Of a stretch of DNA of 64,000 nucleotides, positions 16,117-24,268 are shown one piece after another. The stretch is from an uncultured Eisenbergiella sp. (GTDB lineage Bacteria; Bacillota; Clostridia; Lachnospirales; Lachnospiraceae), in assembly GCA_910585455.1 (NCBI GenBank), contig CAJUEL010000016.1, positions 1 to 64,000 on the forward strand. The letters are read 5' to 3'. Both the position numbers and the translations under genes were made by a program. The notes beneath the pieces are model-generated. The model had not been told where the DNA came from. It was given only the letters and a program-made list of their open reading frames with translations, and ran no database searches. Positions within the stretch are counted from its first letter, which is position 1. Every line of letters starts with the position of its first letter.

Positions 16117-17825
16117 AAGTAGTCATTGTAGGCGGCGTGGCGGGAGGCGCCACGGCAGCAGCACGCATCCGCAGACTGGATGAACAGGCTGAGATTGTCG
16201 TTTTTGAGCGGTCAGGATATATCTCCTATGCCAACTGCGGTCTTCCCTATTACATCGGAAATGTGATTTCCGATCCTGAGGCATTGACTCTCCAGACCCC
16301 CGAAAGCTTCTTTGCCCGCTTCAACATTCACATGAAGGTGCATCATGAGGTCACTGCCATCCATCCTGATCGTAAAACAGTCTCCGTCAAAAATCTGGAG
16401 ACCGGAGACATTTTTGAGGAAAGCTACGATAAGCTTCTCCTGTCTCCCGGAGCCAGACCTGCCCGTCCCAGGGTTTTGGGGACAGAACTGGATCAGGTAT
16501 TTACCCTGCGAACGGTGGAGGATACCTTCCAAATCAAAGCATACATTGACAGGCATCACCCGAAATCAGCGGTTTTGGCAGGAGGCGGATTCATCGGTCT
16601 GGAGCTGGCGGAAAATCTGCGCAGTCTGGGCATGGAGGTCACCATCGTTCAACGGCCCAGGCAGCTGATGAACCCCTTTGACCCGGATATGGCCGCATTT
16701 ATTCATGGCGAAATGCGCGGGCACGGCGTCCGACTGGTGCTGGGACATACGGTGGAAGGCTTTGCCGAGAAAGACGGCGGCGTAGAGGTTCTGCTAAAGG
16801 ACGCGCCGAACCTCTGCGCCGACCTTGTGGTACTGGCTATCGGCGTCACACCGGACACCGCTCTTGCAAAGGAAGCGGGACTGGTGACCGGCATCAAGGA
16901 CAGTATCGTGGTGAACGACAGGATGGAGACCTCTATTCCGGACATCTATGCCGTTGGAGACGCGGTACAGGTAAAACACATCGTCACCGGGCAGGATGCC
17001 CTGATCTCTCTGGCCGGTCCCGCCAACAGGCAGGGGCGGATTGCCGCCGACAATATTTGCGGCGGGGACAGCCGCTATCCCGGCTCTCAGGGCAGCAGTG
17101 TCATCAAGGTCTTCAACATGACGGCAGCCGTCACAGGTCTCAATGAAACCAACGCCAAAAAAGCCGGGCTGGATGTGGATAAGGTGATTCTCTCCCCCAT
17201 GAGCCATGCCGGTTACTACCCCGGCGGAAAGCTGATGACCATGAAGGTGGTATTCGAGAAGGAAACCTATCGCCTTCTTGGCGCTCAGATCGTTGGCTAT
17301 GAGGGCGTAGACAAACGGATCGACGTTCTTGCCACGGCCATCCGCACGGGAATGAAAGCCACCAGCCTGGAAGAACTGGATCTGGCCTACGCGCCCCCCT
17401 ACTCCTCCGCGAAGGACCCGGTCAACATGGCGGGCTTCCTGATCGATAACATTGAAAAAGGGATTCTCCGGCAATGGTTCTTAGAGGATCTGGATCGGCT
17501 TTTCCGGGATAAAAATGCCGTTCTGCTGGATGTCCGGACAACGGGAGAGTACAGCCGCAGGCATATTGACGGGTTCCAAAACATTCCTGTAGACGAGCTG
17601 CGCGAACGGCTGGATGAGGTGAAACGGGGCAAACCGGTCTATGTGATCTGCCAGAGCGGCCTGCGCAGCTACATTGCCTGCCGGATTCTGACCGGATATG
17701 GCTATGAGACGTATAACTTTGCGGGGGGATTCCGGTTCTATGATACGGTGATTTGCGACCGCCGGCTGATTGAATCCGCCACTGCCTGTGGAATGGATCA
17801 AACAACGTCAGGCTTCGCGGATTAG
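16113..17825 (+). CDS. CoA-disulfide/persulfide reductase with C-terminal rhodanese domain
   Basis: A flavin-dependent NAD(P)H oxidoreductase of the CoADR-Rhd type, 570 residues. The FAD-binding GGVAGGATAAARIRR is at the N-terminus, the single redox Cys42 lies in SYANCGLPYY, a second dinucleotide fold is at AVLAGGGFIGLELAENL, and the C-terminal rhodanese (about 470-555) has the active loop CQSGLRS. Known members reduce CoA disulfide, CoA persulfide or polysulfide. Together with thioredoxin and a free rhodanese it points to sulfane-sulfur or disulfide detoxification. The ATG overlaps the rhodanese stop. Confidence 0.9.
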   Translation: MKVVIVGGVAGGATAAARIRRLDEQAEIVVFERSGYISYANCGLPYYIGNVISDPEALTLQTPESFFARFNIHMKVHHEVTAIHPDRKTVSVKNLETGDIFEESYDKLLLSPGARPARPRVLGTELDQVFTLRTVEDTFQIKAYIDRHHPKSAVLAGGGFIGLELAENLRSLGMEVTIVQRPRQLMNPFDPDMAAFIHGEMRGHGVRLVLGHTVEGFAEKDGGVEVLLKDAPNLCADLVVLAIGVTPDTALAKEAGLVTGIKDSIVVNDRMETSIPDIYAVGDAVQVKHIVTGQDALISLAGPANRQGRIAADNICGGDSRYPGSQGSSVIKVFNMTAAVTGLNETNAKKAGLDVDKVILSPMSHAGYYPGGKLMTMKVVFEKETYRLLGAQIVGYEGVDKRIDVLATAIRTGMKATSLEELDLAYAPPYSSAKDPVNMAGFLIDNIEKGILRQWFLEDLDRLFRDKNAVLLDVRTTGEYSRRHIDGFQNIPVDELRERLDEVKRGKPVYVICQSGLRSYIACRILTGYGYETYNFAGGFRFYDTVICDRRLIESATACGMDQTTSGFAD

Positions 17826-17886
17826 CATACGGAGCCATAAACAATTAATCGCCGCGCTTTTCGAGCCATCCTTATATCAGGAAAAG

Positions 17887-17916
17887 GTAACAGTTCAGAC
17901 TCGTCTAAACTGTTAC
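17887..17916. repeat. Dispersed 30-bp palindrome, copy 1
   Basis: GTAACAGTTCAGAC and GTCTAAACTGTTAC form a hairpin with 2 loop bases and one mismatch. Related copies are at 30343, 43993, 47583 and 60975. It lies 62 bp after the CoADR stop. Confidence 0.8.
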
Positions 17917-17921
17917 AGCAA

Positions 17922-17990
17922 AACGCCGTCAGCTATCAATATGCCCTTTCCCCCTGATTGGGTAAAACCATATTGATAGCCAACGGCGTT
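17922..17990. terminator. Large bidirectional terminator between CoADR and Crp/Fnr
   Basis: AACGCCGT and GCTATCAATATG on the left pair with CATATTGATAGC and ACGGCGTT on the right, giving a long stem followed by GATTTTTCT on the + strand. It separates two converging genes. Confidence 0.75.
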
Positions 17991-17997
17991 GATTTTT

Positions 17998-18654
17998 CTA
18001 TACTTCGCTCAAAAGCTCCAGCTTCGTCCGGTCCGTCAGCTCCACCGCACCCCGGGACAATCTGACCATGCCCTCGCTCTGAAAATAGCGGAGCATCCGG
18101 GTCACCACCTCCCGATGCGTCCCCAGATGATTGGCGATGCTCTCATGGGTGATGTGCAGAAGGTCCGCGCCCTCAATGGCTGCTTCTTCCAAAAGAAAGG
18201 AAGCCACCCTTTTATCCATGCTGTTCCACATGATCTGCTCCATCAGCCACATGACCTCCGAAAAACGGGAAGCCATGATTTCATTGGTATAATTGGACAC
18301 GGCAGCGGACTGCTCCATGAGCTGTTTATAGACATCTGCGGGAATGATCCAGAGCTCCGTATCCTTTTCCGCCGTGACCGTTATGTCAAACTGGATAGAG
18401 CGCAGGACGCAGGAGGCTGAAAACAGGCAGAGATCCCGGTCAAACAGCCGGTAGATCGTAACCTCCCGCCCTTCCTTAGAGAGGATAAACGCCCGGAGTT
18501 GACCGGCTTTTATCAGCAGCAGACCCGTGCAATCTGTGCCGCTGTGGAGCATGGCGCCCTTCTTCACAGTGCGGAACGTTACTTTGGCGGAGACTGTTTC
18601 CTGCTGCCAAGGCTTCAATTGATTCCATATAGGAAAGTACTCGGAAAATTCCAT
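17998..18654 (-). CDS. Crp/Fnr-family transcriptional regulator
   Basis: A 218-residue regulator with an N-terminal cyclic-nucleotide-binding-like barrel (GLLLIKAGQLRAFILSKEG) and a C-terminal winged helix (HESIANHLGTHREVVTRML). It has no cysteine cluster for a 4Fe-4S centre at the N-terminus, so it is not a classical Fnr. The start at 18654 (MEFSEYFPIW) follows GAGG at 9 nt and matches the usual beginning of this branch; an ATG at 18690 is also possible. It converges with the thioredoxin/rhodanese operon, whose upstream palindrome may be its target. Confidence 0.88.
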   Translation of the reverse strand: MEFSEYFPIWNQLKPWQQETVSAKVTFRTVKKGAMLHSGTDCTGLLLIKAGQLRAFILSKEGREVTIYRLFDRDLCLFSASCVLRSIQFDITVTAEKDTELWIIPADVYKQLMEQSAAVSNYTNEIMASRFSEVMWLMEQIMWNSMDKRVASFLLEEAAIEGADLLHITHESIANHLGTHREVVTRMLRYFQSEGMVRLSRGAVELTDRTKLELLSEV

Positions 18655-18702
18655 CGCTTTTTGCCTCGCATTCTGTTGCATTCCATACATAATCCCTGAT
18701 GG

Positions 18703-18750
18703 TATACTGGCTTTCCCGCCCAGTATAGCATATATTTCCGATGGTCTCAA
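18703..18750 (-). promoter_or_regulatory. Promoter of the Crp/Fnr gene with overlapping inverted repeat
   Basis: TTGAGA (18750-18745) and TATACT (18727-18722) are 17 bp apart. An inverted repeat, TATACTGG (18703-18710) and CCAGTATA (18720-18727) with 9 bp between, covers the -10 box and the start point. It may be an autoregulatory site. Confidence 0.6.
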
Positions 18751-18792
18751 TATGGGGGTGAATTTTCGACACAAAGCGCCCCATTTACCATA

Positions 18793-20046
18793 CTAAAACT
18801 CCAAACTGTCTGCATTGAGAAGGAAATATTTCATCCCCATGATCACAAATCCCTCATCATTTCTCCACGGTTTTTTTGTACCATTCACGATAACAATCTT
18901 CTTGAATGAATCCGGAATATTTCGAAGTGAATTGAGCTCCTGCATCTGCTTTTCCTCAGAAGCCATATCATAAGCTACCTGAATGTAATATCTCTGACTG
19001 CTCTGATTTACTACAAAATCAACCTCCAGCTGCTTACGAATGGTTTTTCCTTCGCTATTCTTTGCATACACCTCTACAATACCAACATCCACATTATACC
19101 CCCGTACAAGTAACTCATTATAAACAATGTTCTCCATAATATGAGTAGGCTCCTGTTGTCTAAAGTTCAATCTGGCATTTCTAAGTCCTACATCCGTAAA
19201 GTAATACTTTAGATTTGCACCCACATATTTTCTGCCTTTAATATCGTATCGACTGGCTCTGGAGATCAGAAAACTTTGCGCTAAATAATCAATATGGTTG
19301 GAAATGGTTTTGTTACTATAATTGATACCACATTCTGATTGGAATGTATGCGATATTTTCGTCGGATTTGTAGGCGCTCCTATGGCAGAAGCAAGTATAT
19401 CCACTAAAGTTCCAATCTCATCCACGTTCTGAATCTTATTTCGCTCAACTACATCCTTGAGATAAACATTTGCAAAAATATTTTTCAGATACTCTGCCTT
19501 TTGACGTTCCACTGAAAATTGTACCACTTGCGGAAGTCCGCCATATATCATATACTCATTCCACGCATCATCATAATCCCTGTCAAAAACTGCGTAAAAT
19601 TCAGCAAAGGACAAAGGATAAATTCTAATTTCATCACCTCTGCCCCTAAATTCAGTTATAATATCGCTGGATAAAAATTTAGAGTTGCTTCCGGTTACAT
19701 ATACATCAATATTACTTATGCGAAGCAGACTGTTCAGTACTTCTTCAAATCTGGGCATAAACTGCACTTCATCCAAAAGCAAATAATATTTTCTTTCGTC
19801 CTTCATTACATTCTTGATATACTGATAACATCTTTTTGGATCTCTCAACTCCTCATTTTCAATTCCATCTAACGCTATCTCAATGATGTGGCTGCTATCC
19901 ACGCCACTTTCCAATAAATACTTCTTATATAGCACAAATAACAGGAAAGACTTTCCGCATCTTCTGATTCCCGTAATAATTTTGATCATTCCGTTATCTT
20001 TTCTTATTTTTAGCTGTTCAAGATAAAAATCTCTTTTAATCTCCAT
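18793..20046 (-). CDS. AAA-family ATPase with DUF4143 domain
   Basis: A 417-residue protein. The N-terminal AAA_14 ATPase has Walker A ITGIRRCGKSFLL and Walker B YYLLLDEVQFM; the middle carries VYVTGSNSKFLSSD and EFRGRGDEIRIYPLSFAEF; the C-terminal DUF4143 part includes a nuclease-like VDFVVNQSSQRYYIQVAYD (D-x-Q-V arrangement). The family is common in gut anaerobes and archaea and its role is unknown. The gene is clearly richer in A+T than both neighbours, which suggests horizontal transfer. AAGGAGCG precedes the ATG. Confidence 0.85.
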   Translation of the reverse strand: MEIKRDFYLEQLKIRKDNGMIKIITGIRRCGKSFLLFVLYKKYLLESGVDSSHIIEIALDGIENEELRDPKRCYQYIKNVMKDERKYYLLLDEVQFMPRFEEVLNSLLRISNIDVYVTGSNSKFLSSDIITEFRGRGDEIRIYPLSFAEFYAVFDRDYDDAWNEYMIYGGLPQVVQFSVERQKAEYLKNIFANVYLKDVVERNKIQNVDEIGTLVDILASAIGAPTNPTKISHTFQSECGINYSNKTISNHIDYLAQSFLISRASRYDIKGRKYVGANLKYYFTDVGLRNARLNFRQQEPTHIMENIVYNELLVRGYNVDVGIVEVYAKNSEGKTIRKQLEVDFVVNQSSQRYYIQVAYDMASEEKQMQELNSLRNIPDSFKKIVIVNGTKKPWRNDEGFVIMGMKYFLLNADSLEF

Positions 20047-20093
20047 ACTTTCGCTCCTTATTTTTGTGTATTAACACATTTTTGAGTAATACT

Positions 20094-20122
20094 ATTGTAT
20101 CACTGAATGATTTTCACTTCAA
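20094..20122 (-). promoter_or_regulatory. Promoter of the AAA/DUF4143 gene
   Basis: TTGAAG (20122-20117) and TACAAT (20099-20094) are separated by 17 bp on the minus strand, 48 bp before the start codon. A TGTGT-TAAT-ACACA repeat lies between promoter and gene. Confidence 0.6.
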
Positions 20123-20192
20123 CATGAATTACTATTTTATGTGTTTTGACACAATTTTATGTCGCAAACATATGGAAAAAGATACCCGGATC

Positions 20193-22130
20193 CTACCTCG
20201 GCAGACTATTTTCAACACAGATCAACCCATACCCCACTTTTTCGTTTGGATACACTAACTCCCCCCGGATCGCCTTCGCCCCTCTCCGCAGATACGCCTT
20301 CATCTTCTCCCCATACAGATACGGATCGTTCCCCCGCACCACGCCCCATTCCATCAAAAGCGCCGCCGCTCCGCAGACTATGGGCGTGGCAAAGGATGTC
20401 CCGGTCACCCGCTGGGTGCCGCCGCCGGATGCGGGCGCCAAAAGCTCCACGCCCGGCGCTGCCAGATCCGGCTTGGTATCGGCAAAGACGCTTTCATTTT
20501 CCACAAAAACCGGCGCGCCGCGCCCCGAAAAATCCGCATAGGAATCATATGCCTGATGAATGGCGCCCACCGTCAGCACCTTCTGGGCGGTGCCCGGGAT
20601 CGTCAGGGAAAGCTGCGGCGCAGGACGCACGAACCGGGTGCCGGCTGTGCGCGCCTCCTGTCCGGGCAGATACATCTGATATTCCCCGGAAACCACCGAA
20701 ATGCCCTCCAGACGGATTGCCCAGACGCCTGCCTCAATATATGTCTGTCTTGGGATCAAATCAAAAAAAATTTCCTGCTGAATGGAATAAGGAGACGGCT
20801 GTCCCGCATAAATCAGCACTTCCGTAGTCAAAGTCCTGACTTCCTGTCTGCCCGTCTGTGCAAAATGTACCGGGATTTCCTGCCCGGAAGGCGCGTAAAG
20901 CGTCACAGCGAAAAGATCCGCATAATTTTTCCAAAGCTGTATGCTCAGCGTCCTCTCGTAGTCCGCCACCACCAGCTCCACCGTCTCCGTCATCCCTGCT
21001 TTTAGCCGCCCGGAGGCATGCCCGGAGGAAGCGCCCTCGTTTCCGCTGCCCACACAAATCACCGTGCGCCCGCTTTCCGCCGCGTTATCCAGAAAGCGGG
21101 CAAGCAGGGAAGAGCCGTCATGGGGACCGTAATTGTTCCCAAAGCTGATGTTCATGGAAACCGGCCTTTGCAGCTGCTGCCCCTTTTGCAGCGCCCATGC
21201 AACCGCCCGCATCAGCTCTGTGGTGCGCGGAAAACCGGTCTGCAGACTGGCGAGCTTTACCACCAAAAGCTCTGCGCCGGGCGCGACGCCCGTCAACAGC
21301 GGATTGGGATTGCTTCCTGCCGCGATCGCCGCCACAGACGTTCCATGTCCGGACCTGTCAAGGCTTGGCACAAGCAAAAAGGCGCTGTCCCGGTTTCCTG
21401 TCTCCAGCGCCCTGTCAATCTGCTCCTTTGAAAATTCCACGCCGATGGCAAAGCCCTCGGGCGGAGCGAAACGCCCTCCGTCCTGTGCCGCCTCTTCCAG
21501 GACTTCTCCTGCCTCCCTCTGTCCCTCATCGGATAAAATGGGGGCTGCCGCATCCTGTCCGGTGACGGTGTTTTCCGTCGCCCTCTGTCCGTTCCCATTG
21601 TCCTCCTGCCGCGCATTGAGCGCCTCTGCATCCAGCGTCTGATCCCACAAAAAGGCAATCCGACTGCTGCCATCCGCATTTCTGAAATCTGTCATATAAT
21701 AATCGATCCCGGAGTCCAATACCGCCACCAGTACACCCTGTCCGGAAAGATTATCTCTCCTTTGGCTCTGCTCTCCCACCGCCACACCGCCCTGTGCCTG
21801 CACAAGCGGCAGGATACAGCTTGCCCTTTTCGCTTCATAAAGACCGTTTTGCAGGTTCTTTGGCATCTCCACATACTCCACCTGAGGCGCCGCTGTCAAA
21901 ACCGGAATCAGCCGCTGTGGCAGTCTCACAATCGCATAACCGGCGAGCAGAGTTTCCACTCTTATGCCGTACTGCTCCAGCTCCTCAAGGCTGCCGCTGT
22001 ACTTGACAATCAGCTCCCAGGTCTCCTCCTCCTGATTGAATCCCACGTTCAGCACATCCGAGCGCTGCCGTTCCTCCTCGCTCGATTCCAGGCTCAAATT
22101 CAGTATATCCTCCAGTTTTTGTGATGGCAT
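20193..22130 (-). CDS. S8 subtilisin-family serine protease (Csp-like architecture)
   Basis: A 645-residue protease with the catalytic triad in order: Asp139 in VAVLDSGIDYY, His262 in SGHGTSVAA and Ser in GTSFATPIVCGAA near 585. A prodomain-like region occupies residues 1-100. There is an acidic, Gln-rich insert at about 160-250 between Asp and His, and a beta-rich insert between the oxyanion Asn region (VGSGNEG) and Ser, as in clostridial Csp proteases. No signal peptide is present, so it is intracellular or spore-associated. GGAGGG precedes the ATG. It lies alone between the ATPase and the sugar ABC transporter. Confidence 0.85.
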   Translation of the reverse strand: MPSQKLEDILNLSLESSEEERQRSDVLNVGFNQEEETWELIVKYSGSLEELEQYGIRVETLLAGYAIVRLPQRLIPVLTAAPQVEYVEMPKNLQNGLYEAKRASCILPLVQAQGGVAVGEQSQRRDNLSGQGVLVAVLDSGIDYYMTDFRNADGSSRIAFLWDQTLDAEALNARQEDNGNGQRATENTVTGQDAAAPILSDEGQREAGEVLEEAAQDGGRFAPPEGFAIGVEFSKEQIDRALETGNRDSAFLLVPSLDRSGHGTSVAAIAAGSNPNPLLTGVAPGAELLVVKLASLQTGFPRTTELMRAVAWALQKGQQLQRPVSMNISFGNNYGPHDGSSLLARFLDNAAESGRTVICVGSGNEGASSGHASGRLKAGMTETVELVVADYERTLSIQLWKNYADLFAVTLYAPSGQEIPVHFAQTGRQEVRTLTTEVLIYAGQPSPYSIQQEIFFDLIPRQTYIEAGVWAIRLEGISVVSGEYQMYLPGQEARTAGTRFVRPAPQLSLTIPGTAQKVLTVGAIHQAYDSYADFSGRGAPVFVENESVFADTKPDLAAPGVELLAPASGGGTQRVTGTSFATPIVCGAAALLMEWGVVRGNDPYLYGEKMKAYLRRGAKAIRGELVYPNEKVGYGLICVENSLPR

Positions 22131-22290
22131 CTGTCCCTCCGGGCATTCAGAGCATTCCTTATACCGTATTACCCAAAATCAATAAAAATGCTTCTTTCAT
22201 AAAAATACCGCAGATTATTATCATGCAGTTTGGCGCCGCTTCCCATCCCGATGCCATTGACAGGAGGAATTGCGTTGACCGCAAACAGGG

Positions 22291-23172
22291 CTACTCCTTC
22301 ACTGCGCCCATCACGATTCCGGTCACAAAATATTTTTGCAGGAAGGGATAAATCAATAAAATCGGGATCATGGATACCACGACCTTGGCGGAATTAAATG
22401 TCAGGCTGGACATTTTCATATGCTCTGCCAATTGTTCCGTCGTCATAGACGCCATCTGCTGCGGATTCAAATCCACGATCAGGGACTGGATATAGGTCTG
22501 CAGAGGAAGCTTTTCCGGAGAATCAATGTATATTTTTCCATCGAAAAAGGCATTCCAATGATTCACAACACAAAACAGTGCGACAGTCGCCAGTGACGCC
22601 TTCGATAATGGCAAATAAATCCCACATAAAATGCGCCACGGATTTGCGCCATCCACGCACGCCGCCTCTTCAAGGGATTTGGGGATCCCCTTAAAAAAAT
22701 TCATGAGCAAAATCACATGAAATACCGGAACCGCCCCCGGGAGAACGAGCGCCCATATCGTATCGATCAGCTTAAGATTTTTCACCACCATAAAGGTCGG
22801 AACAAGCCCGCCATTGAACATCATAGTGAATATCACCGTCCACATATACAGCTTTTTACCCTTAAACTGACTCTCGCTCTTCGATAGCGGATAGGCCATC
22901 AAAACGGACAACACCATGTTTATGCAGGTCCCCAGTATTACCCTTTCCACTGAAATAAAAAAGGATCGTGCAAACTGCTTTTCCTGAACAATGGCCCGGT
23001 AAGAAGCAGTGGTAAATTTTACGGGCCAGAAGCGCACTTCCCCCAACGCGGCGCTTGTCCTGTCGCTGAACGAAACAGCGATGGTATTCAAAATAGGGAT
23101 CAGACAAATCATGCCACAGCCAAAAAGCAGCAATAAAAGTATTATATCTGATAATTTCAATTTTTTATGCAT
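22291..23172 (-). CDS. Carbohydrate ABC transporter permease, LplC-like
   Basis: A 293-residue CUT1 membrane permease with six hydrophobic segments and the EAA loop EEAACVDGANPWRILCGIYLPLSK that contacts the ATPase. The ATG at 23170-23172 follows GAGAGGG. It is the last gene of the SBP-LplB-LplC block. As is usual for this transporter type, no ATPase gene is present; a shared ATPase elsewhere is assumed. Confidence 0.9.
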   Translation of the reverse strand: MHKKLKLSDIILLLLLFGCGMICLIPILNTIAVSFSDRTSAALGEVRFWPVKFTTASYRAIVQEKQFARSFFISVERVILGTCINMVLSVLMAYPLSKSESQFKGKKLYMWTVIFTMMFNGGLVPTFMVVKNLKLIDTIWALVLPGAVPVFHVILLMNFFKGIPKSLEEAACVDGANPWRILCGIYLPLSKASLATVALFCVVNHWNAFFDGKIYIDSPEKLPLQTYIQSLIVDLNPQQMASMTTEQLAEHMKMSSLTFNSAKVVVSMIPILLIYPFLQKYFVTGIVMGAVKE

Positions 23173-23307
23173 ATATCCCTCTCCATGCCTTTTCATGCGC
23201 TGCGCGCCAAACGCGCAGGTCTGCTCAAATAGCAGCCAGAAATTTATATAGACATCCAGCATTACAGTACCCTGGTCCTATAACCGAAAATTGCAAAAAC
23301 AAACTCC

Positions 23308-24198
23308 CTAAAAAACCCTGTATCCTGCAAATCTGTCCGCCAGCTTATACGACAGAATCAGCAACAGCGAGCTGAACACCGATTTAAAAAAGCCCACTGC
23401 CGTGCCAAAGCTGTACTGCAATCCCATAAGTCCCACTCTGTATACATAAGTATCAATAATATCTCCGGTTTCATAAACAAGAGGACTGTATAAGTTCAAA
23501 ATCTGATCAAAGCCCGCGTTCAGAACATGTCCAAGGTTTAACGTAGTCATCAGAACGATTGTGGGCATCAGGCCCGGGATCGTAATATGCCATATTTTCT
23601 TCAAACGCCCCGCTCCGTCCATTTCCGCCGCTTCATATAAGGATGGATCAATATTCGTCATGGCGGCAACATACACAATCGCGTTATACCCAAATTCCTT
23701 CCAGACATCACCTAAAATGATGATCGGGCGAAACCAGTCGTTACTGGCAAGGAACATGACCGGTTCTTTCCCGAGGCCCTGCATCATATGGTTTACAACT
23801 CCCGTATAGGAAAAAATATTGCGGAACATCACGGCTAAAATCACCCATGAAAGGAAATGCGGCAGATAAACCGCCGTCTGTACTACCCGTTTGGCTCCCA
23901 CAAACCTGCATTCATTCAGTAAAACTGCAAATAGCACGGCTGCAGCCATTCCAAGAACAATCTTACATACAGAAATGATTATGGTATTGGTAAAAATCTG
24001 GTAAAAATCCGGCAGCATGAATATCCTGGCAAAGTTTTCCCATCCGACAAACCGGGAACCGGAAATTCCTTTGGCGGGCTGAAAATTCTGAAAAGCCATA
24101 ATCAGCCCTCCCATCGGAATCAAAGAAAAAACAATCAAAAAAATCATTCCCGGCAATAGCATAAAATGATAGTAAACGCTGTTTCTGTTCTTTTTCAA
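23308..24198 (-). CDS. Carbohydrate ABC transporter permease, LplB-like
   Basis: A 296-residue CUT1 permease with six membrane segments and the EAA loop YEAAEMDGAGRLKKIWHITIPG. A TTG at 24196-24198 with AAGGGGG 5 nt upstream gives the normal family length (LKKNRNSVYYHFMLLPG...). ATG starts further upstream would add about 30 residues with no homology. It lies 70 bp behind the solute-binding protein gene. Confidence 0.85.
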   Translation of the reverse strand: MKKNRNSVYYHFMLLPGMIFLIVFSLIPMGGLIMAFQNFQPAKGISGSRFVGWENFARIFMLPDFYQIFTNTIIISVCKIVLGMAAAVLFAVLLNECRFVGAKRVVQTAVYLPHFLSWVILAVMFRNIFSYTGVVNHMMQGLGKEPVMFLASNDWFRPIIILGDVWKEFGYNAIVYVAAMTNIDPSLYEAAEMDGAGRLKKIWHITIPGLMPTIVLMTTLNLGHVLNAGFDQILNLYSPLVYETGDIIDTYVYRVGLMGLQYSFGTAVGFFKSVFSSLLLILSYKLADRFAGYRVF

Positions 24199-24268
24199 TG
24201 CAACCCCCTTATTATCAGGCGGCCGGAAAGACCGCCTGAACCACATTTTATAATATTGCATCCCAAAA

